Origin: Pseudomonadota bacterium
GTDB lineage: Bacteria; Pseudomonadota; Gammaproteobacteria; Burkholderiales; Rhodocyclaceae
Direction of reading: 5' to 3'
NCBI GenBank assembly: GCA_018262095.1
Contig: JAGTRW010000001.1
Span: 121,875-185,874, forward strand
Length of the DNA: 64,000 bases
The notes under the pieces are model-generated. The model worked only from the letters and a program-made list of their open reading frames with translations. It was not told where the DNA came from and made no database searches. Position 1 is the first letter of the stretch; every line of letters begins with the position of its first letter. Shown here one piece after another: positions 55,630 through 64,000 of the stretch. A program made the position numbers and the translations under genes.

Positions 55630-56621
55630 AAGCTACCAACTGGCGGCGACTGATCGTCGATTTTCGCTTGTTCGGGATATTGTTGCTGATGATGGTCGTA
55701 CTCTCCTTCGTCTCGGACCGCTTCCTGACCGTCGACAACCTGACCAACGTGTTGTGGTCGGTCTGCCTGATCGGCATCATGTCGGTCGGCGCGATCTATG
55801 CGCCGATCACCGGCGGCATCGACCTGTCGGTCGGATCGATTGCGGCGCTCTCGGGAATCGTCGCCAACGTACTGATGAACGTCTACGGACTCAACTGGAT
55901 GCTCGCGATCTTCATCACGCTAGGCATCGGCGTGCTGATCGGCTGGGTCAATGGCATGGTCACGACCAAGTTCCTGGTTCCGGCGTTCATCGTCACGATG
56001 GCCGCCAAGACCTATCTGTTCGGCGTCGCCATGCTGGTGTCCAACGGCGACCAGATCACCATCATGCAGCCGAAGGAGTTTCTGATCATTGGCGTCGGCA
56101 AGTTCCTGGGAATTCCGATTCCGATCTACATCATGATCATCCTCGCCGTCGGCAGCCACATCCTGCTCAAGCACACGGTCTTCGGCCGGCAGGCGATCGC
56201 GGTGGGCGCCAACGAAGTGTCGGCAAAACTGTCGGGCGTCAATCCCGACCGGACGCGAATCATCGTTTATATCATCTCGGCGGTGACCGCGACGATTGCC
56301 GGAATCGTCATGGCGTCGCTGACCCAGCAGGCCTTTGCGATGAACGCCACCGGTTACGAGTTCGACGTGATTACCGCCATCGTCATCGGCGGAACCAGCC
56401 TGATGGGCGGCAACGGGTCGGTGACCGGAGCGCTGATCGGCGCGGTGATGGTCGGCTTCATCAACAACGGACTCAACCTGCTTGACATGCCTTCGTCATT
56501 TCACCCGATCGCCACCGGCCTGGTGATTCTGATCGCGCTGATCATGAACCAGGGCTTCAGCCTGCCCGGCGCCGTCAAGAAAGTCCTGGCGCGATTCAGG
56601 ACCGCCGAATCGCTCAAATAG
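55626..56621 (+). CDS. Sugar ABC transporter permease (RbsC-like), second copy
   Basis: GIMSVGAIYAPITGGIDLSVGSIAALSGIV. Confidence 0.93.
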
Positions 56622-56630
56622 CCGTTCGCC

Positions 56631-56658
56631 AGGATCGGCGCCAAATGGCGTCGATCCT
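56631..56658. terminator. Stem-loop after ABC operon
   Basis: AGGATCGGCGCCA-AA-TGGCGTCGATCCT, 12/13 paired, no T-run. Confidence 0.45.
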
Positions 56659-56941
56659 GACCTGCCCAGGGCATCGGCGACTCGGCGGCGACCGGCGTCC
56701 CGAATGCGCTCGGCGACTCGCTCGCTTGCCGCTACGCCGGCGCACTGCGCTGCCTTGATATGGATCATGAAGCGGGCCGAAAAGCCTCATTTCCCTTGCC
56801 TTGACGCGGTGGATTCAGTAGCATCACGGGTTCGCGGCAACTTTGCAGCTGCTGCTCGGCGCAAGGCTTACAACCGGTTACGCATTGCGTAATTGCGGTT
56901 AAAAAATGCCCCCCAATTTCTTACAATCCGAAAGGTTTATC

Positions 56942-59107
56942 ATGTCAAACGAGAGCACTCCTCCGCTACCTGACTCATCCAATCTCGACGCCTGGAAAAA
57001 GGCCGCGACCAAATCGGCGCCCGGCGGCGATGTCGAGAAACTCAACTGGATTACGTCGGAAGGCATCACCGTCAAGCCGCTCTACACCAAGGCCGACGTG
57101 CAGGATCTGCCCTACGCCGACACGCTGCCCGGCCTGCCGCCTTACCTGCGCGGCCCGCAAGCGACGATGTACGCGGTTCGTCCCTGGACGATCCGTCAAT
57201 ACGCGGGTTTCTCGACCGCTGAAGAATCCAATGCCTTCTACCGCAAGGCGCTGGCCGCCGGCGGCCAGGGCGTCTCCGTCGCTTTCGACCTGGCCACGCA
57301 CCGTGGTTACGACTCAGACCATCCGCGTGTTACCGGCGACGTCGGCAAGGCCGGTGTAGCGATCGACTCGGTCGAAGACATGAAGATCCTGTTCGACAGC
57401 ATCCCGCTCGACAAGGTCTCGGTTTCGATGACCATGAACGGCGCCGTGCTGCCGGTCCTCGCCGGCTACATCGTCGCCGCCGAAGAACAAGGCGTGCCGC
57501 AGGCGCAGTTGTCGGGAACCATCCAGAACGACATCCTCAAGGAGTTCATGGTTCGCAACACCTACATCTACCCGCCGACGCCGTCGATGAAGATCATCGC
57601 CGACATCTTCGGGTACACCGCCAAGAACATGCCGAAGTTCAACTCGATCTCGATCTCCGGCTATCACATCTCGGAAGCCGGCGCCAACCAGGCGATCGAA
57701 CTGGCCTTCACGCTGGCCGACGGCCAGGAGTATGTGCGTACCGGTATCGCCTCAGGCATGGACGTCGACACCTTCGCCGGTCGCCTGTCGTTCTTCTGGG
57801 CAGTCGGCATGAACTTCTACCTCGAAATCGCCAAGATGCGCGCCGCCCGTATGCTGTGGCACCGCATCATGACCAAGTTCGACGCCAAGAGCCCGAAATC
57901 GATGATGCTGCGCACGCACAGCCAGACTTCCGGCTGGTCGCTCACCGAGCAGGATCCGTACAACAACGTCGTGCGTACGACGATCGAAGCGATGGCCGCG
58001 GTCTTCGGCGGCACCCAGTCGCTGCACACCAACGCGCTCGACGAAGCGATCGCGCTGCCGACCGCGTTCTCGTCGCGCCTGGCGCGCAATACGCAGCTGG
58101 TGATTCAGGAAGAAACGCACATCTGCAACGTCGTCGATCCGTGGGCCGGTTCGTACATGATGGAAAAGCTGACCCAGGACATGGCCGACAAGGCCTGGGC
58201 GATCATCGAAGAAATCGAAGCGATGGGCGGCATGACCAAGGCCGTCGAATCGGGCTGGGCCAAGATGCAGGTCGAAACCTGCGCCGCTGAAACGCAGGCG
58301 CTGATCGATTCGGGCAAGCGCGTCATCGTCGGCGTCAACAAGTACAAGCTCGACAAGCAGGACGCGATCGAAATCCGCGACATCGACAACGCCGCTGTTC
58401 GCGAGTCGCAAATTGCTCGCCTCAAGACGATCCGCGCCAAGCGCGATTCGGCTGCGGTGCAGGCTGCGCTCGACGCACTGACCGAATGCGCCAAGACCGG
58501 CGAAGGCAATCTGCTCGACCTCACGGTCAAGGCCATGCGTCTGCGCGCCACGGTTGGCGAAGTGTCGGACGCGCTCGAAAAGATCTTCGGCCGCTTCCGC
58601 GCCAACAACCAGACCATTTCGGGAGTTTATGGAGGCGTCGTGGAAGGAATCGAAACCTGGGAAACGATCAAAGCTGACATCGAGAAATTTGCCGCCGCGC
58701 AAGGCCGTCGCCCGCGCATCATGATCGCCAAGCTTGGCCAGGACGGCCATGACCGCGGCGCCAAGGTCGTCGCTACGGCGTTTGCCGACCTGGGCTTCGA
58801 CATCGACGTCGGCCCGCTCTTCCAGACCCCGGAAGAAGCGGCGCGCCAAGCGATCGAGAACGACGTGCACGCCATCGGCTGTTCGTCGCTCGCTGCCGGT
58901 CACAAGACGCTGGTTCCCCAACTGATCAAGGCTTTGAAGGACCAGGGTTCCGACGACATCATCGTTTTTGCCGGCGGCGTCATCCCGGCGCAGGACTACG
59001 ATGAGCTCTACGCCGCCGGCGCCAAGGCGATTTTCGGACCGGGAACGCGCATCGAAGACTCCGCGCGCAAGGTACTCGAAGAAATCAACAAGGCAGTCAA
59101 GGCTTAA
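56942..59107 (+). CDS. scpA: Methylmalonyl-CoA mutase
   Basis: [55 protein letters not shown]12-binding [34 protein letters not shown]. Confidence 0.97.
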   Translation: MSNESTPPLPDSSNLDAWKKAATKSAPGGDVEKLNWITSEGITVKPLYTKADVQDLPYADTLPGLPPYLRGPQATMYAVRPWTIRQYAGFSTAEESNAFYRKALAAGGQGVSVAFDLATHRGYDSDHPRVTGDVGKAGVAIDSVEDMKILFDSIPLDKVSVSMTMNGAVLPVLAGYIVAAEEQGVPQAQLSGTIQNDILKEFMVRNTYIYPPTPSMKIIADIFGYTAKNMPKFNSISISGYHISEAGANQAIELAFTLADGQEYVRTGIASGMDVDTFAGRLSFFWAVGMNFYLEIAKMRAARMLWHRIMTKFDAKSPKSMMLRTHSQTSGWSLTEQDPYNNVVRTTIEAMAAVFGGTQSLHTNALDEAIALPTAFSSRLARNTQLVIQEETHICNVVDPWAGSYMMEKLTQDMADKAWAIIEEIEAMGGMTKAVESGWAKMQVETCAAETQALIDSGKRVIVGVNKYKLDKQDAIEIRDIDNAAVRESQIARLKTIRAKRDSAAVQAALDALTECAKTGEGNLLDLTVKAMRLRATVGEVSDALEKIFGRFRANNQTISGVYGGVVEGIETWETIKADIEKFAAAQGRRPRIMIAKLGQDGHDRGAKVVATAFADLGFDIDVGPLFQTPEEAARQAIENDVHAIGCSSLAAGHKTLVPQLIKALKDQGSDDIIVFAGGVIPAQDYDELYAAGAKAIFGPGTRIEDSARKVLEEINKAVKA

Positions 59108-59125
59108 ATCAGGAGTTGGCAATAG

Positions 59126-60127
59126 ATGGACGCGAGCAACCCCGAAGGCGCGCTTGACGCTGCCGATCAGCAACTGGTCGACGGCGTCCTGGCAAAACAG
59201 CGGCGGTCGCTCGCTAAAACCATCACCCTGATCGAATCGACGCGCGCCGATCATCTGCTGCGCGCACAGAAAGTTGTCGCTGCATTACTGCCGCACACCG
59301 GACGTGCCATCAGAATTGGCATCTCCGGTGTTCCCGGTGCCGGAAAATCGACCTTCATCGAAGCGCTCGGTCTCTGGCTGATCGAACAGGGACATCAACT
59401 GGCCGTACTCGCGGTTGATCCGTCCTCATCAGTTTCTGGCGGCTCCATCCTCGGCGACAAGACGCGAATGGAGTTGCTCTGCCACCACAAGGAAGCTTTC
59501 ATTCGTCCCAGCCCGTCAGCCGGATCGCTCGGCGGTGTCGCCGAAAAAACGCGCGAAGCCATGCTCGCCTGCGAAGCCGCAGGCTACGACGTCATCCTCG
59601 TCGAAACGGTCGGCGTCGGCCAAAGCGAGACGACGGTGGCCGGCATGGTCGACATGTTTGTGCTGCTGCAATTGCCGAACGCCGGCGACGATCTGCAGGC
59701 GATCAAGAAAGGCATCGTCGAGATCGCCGATCTGGTCGCCATCAACAAGAGCGACATCGACCCCCAGGCCTCGGCGATCGCGCGCTCCCAGTGGAAGCAG
59801 GCGCTGCACATGCTGCGCCCGGCGTCGCCCAACTGGCGCCCGCCGGTGATCGGCGTGAGTGCGCTCAAAAAGGAAGGCATGGTCGAGTTCTGGGGCGAAA
59901 TCGAACGCTTCCGCGCCGCCATGATCGCCAGCGGCGAACTCGAGGCAAAGCGCAAGAAGCAGGCGCTCAACTGGATGTGGAGCCTGATCGACTCAGGCTT
60001 GCGTCACTATTTTCACGCGCATCCGGCCGTGCACGCCGCACTTCCCGGCCTGCTGCACGACGTCGCCGAAGGCCGAACGACGCCCGGCGTTGCCGCCAAT
60101 CGGCTGCTGCACAGCCTGGAAATCTGA
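59126..60127 (+). CDS. meaB: Methylmalonyl-CoA mutase-associated GTPase MeaB (ArgK)
   Basis: IGISGVPGAGKSTFIEALG, AVDPSSSVSGGSILGDKTRM, ETVGVGQSE. Confidence 0.96.
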   Translation: MDASNPEGALDAADQQLVDGVLAKQRRSLAKTITLIESTRADHLLRAQKVVAALLPHTGRAIRIGISGVPGAGKSTFIEALGLWLIEQGHQLAVLAVDPSSSVSGGSILGDKTRMELLCHHKEAFIRPSPSAGSLGGVAEKTREAMLACEAAGYDVILVETVGVGQSETTVAGMVDMFVLLQLPNAGDDLQAIKKGIVEIADLVAINKSDIDPQASAIARSQWKQALHMLRPASPNWRPPVIGVSALKKEGMVEFWGEIERFRAAMIASGELEAKRKKQALNWMWSLIDSGLRHYFHAHPAVHAALPGLLHDVAEGRTTPGVAANRLLHSLEI

Positions 60128-60190
60128 AATCGTTTTGAACCGTCGGCATTTGGCGTAGTCTTATCCCCGCCAACAACAGGGGGATTTTTA

Positions 60191-61723
60191 ATGCACGACA
60201 TCATCCAGCAGCTTGCCGACAAGCGCGGAGCAGCTTGTCTCGGCGGTGGCCAAAAACGTATCGACAGTCAGCACGCCAAAGGCAAACTCTCGGCGCGCGA
60301 ACGCATCGAGTTGCTGCTCGATGCCGGCTCCTTCGAAGAGTGGGACATGTTCAAGGAGCATCGCTGCGCCGATTTCGGCATGGCCGAACAGCAGGTTCCG
60401 GGCGACGGCGTCGTCACCGGCTACGGCACCATCAACGGCCGTCTGATCTTCGTCTTTTCGCAGGACTTCACGGTCTTTGGCGGATCGCTCTCCGAAGCGC
60501 ACGCCGAAAAGATCTGCAAGCTGATGGATCACGCGATGAAGGTCGGCGCGCCGCTGATCGGCCTCAACGATTCGGGCGGCGCGCGCATTCAGGAGGGCGT
60601 CGCTTCGCTCGGCGGCTACGCCGACATCTTCCAGCGCAACATGCTGGCCTCGGGCGTGATTCCCCAGATTTCGCTGATCATGGGCCCGTGCGCCGGCGGC
60701 GCGGTCTATTCGCCCGCCATGACCGACTTCATCTTCATGGTCAAGGATTCTTCGTACATGTTCGTCACCGGACCCGAAGTGGTCAAGACGGTGACCCACG
60801 AGGAAGTGAGTGCCGAAGAGCTTGGCGGCGCGACGAGCCATACCAGCCGCTCGGGAGTCGCCGACTTGGCCTTCGAGAACGACGTCGAGGCGCTGATGAT
60901 GATGCGCCGCTTCGTCGGCTTCCTGCCGTCGAACAATCGCGTCAAACCGCCGCAATGGCCGGCGCAGGACCCCGCCGACCGACTCGACCACTCGCTCGAC
61001 ACGCTGGTTCCTGACCACCCCAACAAACCCTACGACATCAAGGAATTGATCCTCAAGATCGTCGACGACGGCGACTTCTTCGAGTTGCAGCCCGACTACG
61101 CCAAGAACATCGTGATCGGTTTCGGCCGCATGGACGGCTCGCCGATCGGCATCGTCGCCAACCAACCGCTGGTGATGGCCGGCTGCCTCGACATCAAGAG
61201 CTCGACCAAGGCGGCGCGCTTCGTTCGCTTCTGTGACGCTTTCAACATCCCGGTCGTGACCTTCGTCGACGTCCCCGGCTTCATGCCCGGCACCGCTCAG
61301 GAATACGGCGGAATCATCAAGCACGGTGCCAAGCTGCTTTACGCCTACGCCGAATGCACCGTACCCAAGATCACCGTGATCACGCGCAAGGCCTACGGCG
61401 GCGCCTACGACGTGATGAGTTCGAAGCACTTGCGCGGCGACGTCAACTTCGCCTGGCCGTCGGCCGAGATCGCGGTGATGGGTCCCAAAGGCGCGGTCGA
61501 GATCATCTTCCGCGAGGAAAAGGGAAATCCGGAGAAGCTCGCCGAGCGCGAAGCCGAATACAAGGCCAAGTTCGCCAATCCCTTCGTCGCCGGCGCGCGC
61601 GGCTTCATCGACGACGTCATCATGCCCAACGAGACGCGCAAGCGAATCTGCCGCTCGCTGGCGATGTTGCGCGACAAACAGCTCGAGAACCCCTGGCGCA
61701 AGCACGGCAACATCCCGCTCTAA
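60191..61723 (+). CDS. pccB: Propionyl-CoA carboxylase beta subunit
   Basis: [74 protein letters not shown]. Confidence 0.95.
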   Translation: MHDIIQQLADKRGAACLGGGQKRIDSQHAKGKLSARERIELLLDAGSFEEWDMFKEHRCADFGMAEQQVPGDGVVTGYGTINGRLIFVFSQDFTVFGGSLSEAHAEKICKLMDHAMKVGAPLIGLNDSGGARIQEGVASLGGYADIFQRNMLASGVIPQISLIMGPCAGGAVYSPAMTDFIFMVKDSSYMFVTGPEVVKTVTHEEVSAEELGGATSHTSRSGVADLAFENDVEALMMMRRFVGFLPSNNRVKPPQWPAQDPADRLDHSLDTLVPDHPNKPYDIKELILKIVDDGDFFELQPDYAKNIVIGFGRMDGSPIGIVANQPLVMAGCLDIKSSTKAARFVRFCDAFNIPVVTFVDVPGFMPGTAQEYGGIIKHGAKLLYAYAECTVPKITVITRKAYGGAYDVMSSKHLRGDVNFAWPSAEIAVMGPKGAVEIIFREEKGNPEKLAEREAEYKAKFANPFVAGARGFIDDVIMPNETRKRICRSLAMLRDKQLENPWRKHGNIPL

Positions 61724-61740
61724 CGATTAACCGCATTCGA

Positions 61741-61834
61741 CACAGAGTGCACAGAGACACGGAGAGCACAGAGAGAGCATCGACTTTCTTTCATTGTCTC
61801 TCCGTGTTCTCTGTATCTCCGTGGTCTCCGTGTT
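61741..61834. repeat. Imperfect inverted repeat of CACAGAGA(C)ACGGAGA-type units
   Basis: Left arm cacagagtgcacagagacacggagagcacagagagag, right arm tctctccgtgttctctgtatctccgtggtctccgtgtt, around a short spacer. Confidence 0.75.
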
Positions 61835-61851
61835 AAGAGAGGTTATAAAAA

Positions 61852-63840
61852 ATGTTCAAGAAAATTCTGATAGCCAACCGCGGTGAAATCGCCTGCCGCG
61901 TGATCAAGACCGCCCGCCGCATGGGCATCGCCACCGTCGCCGTATACTCGGAGGCAGACAAGGACGCACTGCACGTCATCAGCGCCGACGAAGCCGTCTG
62001 CATCGGTCCGGCAGCGGCTAAAGACTCTTACCTTTCGATCGACAAGATCATCGCCGCGTGCAAGCAGACGGGCGCGCAGGCCGTCCATCCGGGCTATGGC
62101 TTTCTCTCCGAGAACCAGGAATTCTCAAAGCGCCTTGAAGACGACGGCATCATCTTCATCGGACCCAAGCACTACTCGGTCGCCGCGATGGGCGACAAGA
62201 TCGAGTCGAAGAAGCTGGCGATCGCCGCCAAGGTGAACACCATTCCCGGCTACAACGATTCGATCGCCGACGCGCTTGAGGCGGTCGAGATCGCCAAGGG
62301 AATCGGCTATCCGGTGATGATCAAGGCGTCGGCCGGCGGTGGCGGCAAGGGACTGCGCGTCGCGCACAACGATGCGGAAGCGTTCGAAGGCTTCCATTCG
62401 TGCCGCAGCGAGGCCAAGGCGAGTTTCGGCGACGATCGCGTATTCATCGAAAAATACGTCGAGGGCCCGCACCACATCGAAATCCAGATCATCGCCGACG
62501 CCCACGGCAACACCGTTTATCTGCTCGAGCGCGAATGCTCGATCCAGCGCCGCCACCAGAAGGTCATCGAGGAAGCGCCGTCTCCGTTCATCGACGACAC
62601 GATCCGCCGCGCGATGGGCGAACAGGCGGTGGCGCTGGCCAAGGCCGTCAGGTACCAGAGCGCCGGGACTGTCGAGTTCGTCGTCGGCTCGGACAAATCG
62701 TTCTACTTCCTCGAAATGAATACGCGCTTGCAGGTCGAGCACCCGGTCACCGAAATGATCACCGGGCTCGACCTCGTCGAGCTGATGATCCGTGTCGCCG
62801 CCGGCGAGCAACTTCCCTTCGTGCAGGGCGACATCAAGCCCAAGGGCTGGGCGATCGAATGCCGAATCAACGCCGAGGATCCGTTCCGCGGCTTCCTGCC
62901 ATCGACCGGGCGGCTGGTTCGCTTCCAGCCGCCGCTCGCCGTCGACGGCGAGGTGCGCGTCGACACCGGCGTCTACGAGGGCGGCGAGATTTCGATGCAC
63001 TACGACTCGATGATTGCCAAGTTGATCTGTCACGGTGACGATCGATCACAGGCAATCGTGCGTATGCGCGATGCGCTCAATGGCTTCCTGATTCGCGGCG
63101 TCGCCTCGAACATCCCCTTCCAGGCGGCACTGGTTCAGCACCCGCGCTTCGTTTCCGGAATCTTCACTACGGCCTTTATCGCCGACGAGTACCCCAAGGG
63201 CTTCGTCGCCGCCGACGTACCTTATGAAGACCCCGGGCTGCTGGCCGCGGTCGCCGCCTTCGCGCGCCGTCGCTACATCGACCGCGCGGTGCAGATCGGC
63301 GGCCAGATGACCGGCCATCCGCGCCGGGTCGGCAGCAACTGGGTCGTCGTCATCGAAGGGAAAAATTACCCGATGACGCTCGAAACGATCGCCGGCGGCT
63401 ATTCGATCGTCTGCGGCGGCAAGCGCTACGACATCGTTTCCGACTGGCTGTTCAGGGAGCTGGTCTTCAACGGCAGCTGCAACGGCAAGCCGATCTGCCT
63501 GCAACTCGAACGCGCCGGGCTCGAGTATCGAATCAGCCACTTCGGCAAGCAGGTCAAAGCCGTCGTGATGACGGCCAAGGCCGACCGCTTGCTCGCACTG
63601 ATGCCGGTCAAGGCACCGCCCGATCTATCGAAATTCCTGCTCTCGCCGATGCCAGGATTGCTGCGCGAAGTCTTGGTCCATGAAGGACAGCAGGTTCGCG
63701 CCGGAGAAAAACTGGCGGTGATCGAGGCGATGAAGATGGAAAACATCCTCAAGGCCGAGAAGGACTGCAAGGTCAAGCACATCGTCAGCGGCCCCGGCGA
63801 AAGCCTGTCGCTCGACCAGGTGATCGTCGAGTTCGAATAG
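61852..63840 (+). CDS. pccA: Propionyl-CoA carboxylase alpha subunit (biotin carboxylase plus BCCP)
   Basis: KKILIANRGEIACRVIKTARRMGI, biotin attachment VIEAMKMENIL. Confidence 0.95.
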   Translation: MFKKILIANRGEIACRVIKTARRMGIATVAVYSEADKDALHVISADEAVCIGPAAAKDSYLSIDKIIAACKQTGAQAVHPGYGFLSENQEFSKRLEDDGIIFIGPKHYSVAAMGDKIESKKLAIAAKVNTIPGYNDSIADALEAVEIAKGIGYPVMIKASAGGGGKGLRVAHNDAEAFEGFHSCRSEAKASFGDDRVFIEKYVEGPHHIEIQIIADAHGNTVYLLERECSIQRRHQKVIEEAPSPFIDDTIRRAMGEQAVALAKAVRYQSAGTVEFVVGSDKSFYFLEMNTRLQVEHPVTEMITGLDLVELMIRVAAGEQLPFVQGDIKPKGWAIECRINAEDPFRGFLPSTGRLVRFQPPLAVDGEVRVDTGVYEGGEISMHYDSMIAKLICHGDDRSQAIVRMRDALNGFLIRGVASNIPFQAALVQHPRFVSGIFTTAFIADEYPKGFVAADVPYEDPGLLAAVAAFARRRYIDRAVQIGGQMTGHPRRVGSNWVVVIEGKNYPMTLETIAGGYSIVCGGKRYDIVSDWLFRELVFNGSCNGKPICLQLERAGLEYRISHFGKQVKAVVMTAKADRLLALMPVKAPPDLSKFLLSPMPGLLREVLVHEGQQVRAGEKLAVIEAMKMENILKAEKDCKVKHIVSGPGESLSLDQVIVEFE

Positions 63841-63847
63841 AACGCTC

Positions 63848-63880
63848 GAAAAAAAACCCGCTTGGCAGCGGGTTTTTTTG
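63848..63880. terminator. Rho-independent terminator between pccA and converging gene
   Basis: AAAAAAAACCCGCTTGGCAGCGGGTTTTTTT. Confidence 0.85.
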
Positions 63881-63903
63881 ACGAAAGCTACTTCTTTGGC
63901 AAC

Positions 63904-64000
63904 TTAACCGCCGGCGCCCATCAGCGCCAGCAGCACGCCGCCGGCGACCACGCTGGCGACCTGCCCAGCGGCGTTGGCGCCCATCGCGTGCATCAGCAGG
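63904..64000 (-). CDS. C-terminus of Na+-translocating decarboxylase beta subunit (OadB/GcdB-like), truncated by window end
   Basis: Minus-strand translation LLMHAMGANAAGQVASVVAGGVLLALMGAGG*. Confidence 0.75.
   Translation of the reverse strand, partial: LLMHAMGANAAGQVASVVAGGVLLALMGAGG

Noticed and set aside
57752-59254. 500-aa minus-strand ORF
   Set aside because: Antisense to methylmalonyl-CoA mutase; spurious.
60188-61705. 505-aa minus-strand ORF
   Set aside because: Antisense to pccB; spurious.
61741-61834. CRISPR-like array between pccB and pccA
   Set aside because: Units are directly abutting and mirrored, with no regular unique spacers and no cas genes.

Overview
The window is a gene-dense, high-GC bacterial chromosome segment. 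A betaproteobacterial, Rhodocyclales-like origin is inferred from protein content only. It contains no rRNA, CRISPR array, prophage or intact transposase that I can support. Main blocks: (1) transketolase C-terminus, PfkB kinase, Fe-ADH, BluB and D-Ala-D-Ala dipeptidase; (2) a TRAP transporter with RraA-like and SDR genes; (3) a 5-oxoprolinase pxpBCA locus containing two decayed accB/accC remnants, next to a Nac-like LysR regulator and an aminotransferase; (4) a DenD-like dehydrogenase pair facing a ten-gene minus-strand cluster (PrpR-like sigma54 activator, OtnI/Hyi, GarR, TRAP DctPQM, Zn-ADH, split transketolase, glycerate kinase), with a strong -24/-12 promoter and tandem palindromes; (5) a mod locus (modE, modA, hypothetical, trmO-like, modBC) plus a di-Mop gene, with two ModE-like boxes; (6) a partial hut module (HutF, HutG, HutD) with an amino-acid ABC transporter and IclR regulator; (7) a UlaG-like lactonase, an unknown propeller-like protein, an FGGY kinase, a DeoR regulator, UlaF/AraD- and UlaE-like epimerases and a sugar ABC transporter, linked by a shared ACGATC-N5-GATCGT palindrome in two divergent intergenic regions, suggesting a non-PTS ascorbate- or L-xylulose-type regulon; (8) methylmalonyl-CoA mutase, MeaB, PccB, PccA and the end of an OadB-like gene. 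The best candidates for undescribed systems are blocks 7 and 4. All family calls are from reading sequence, with no database search.
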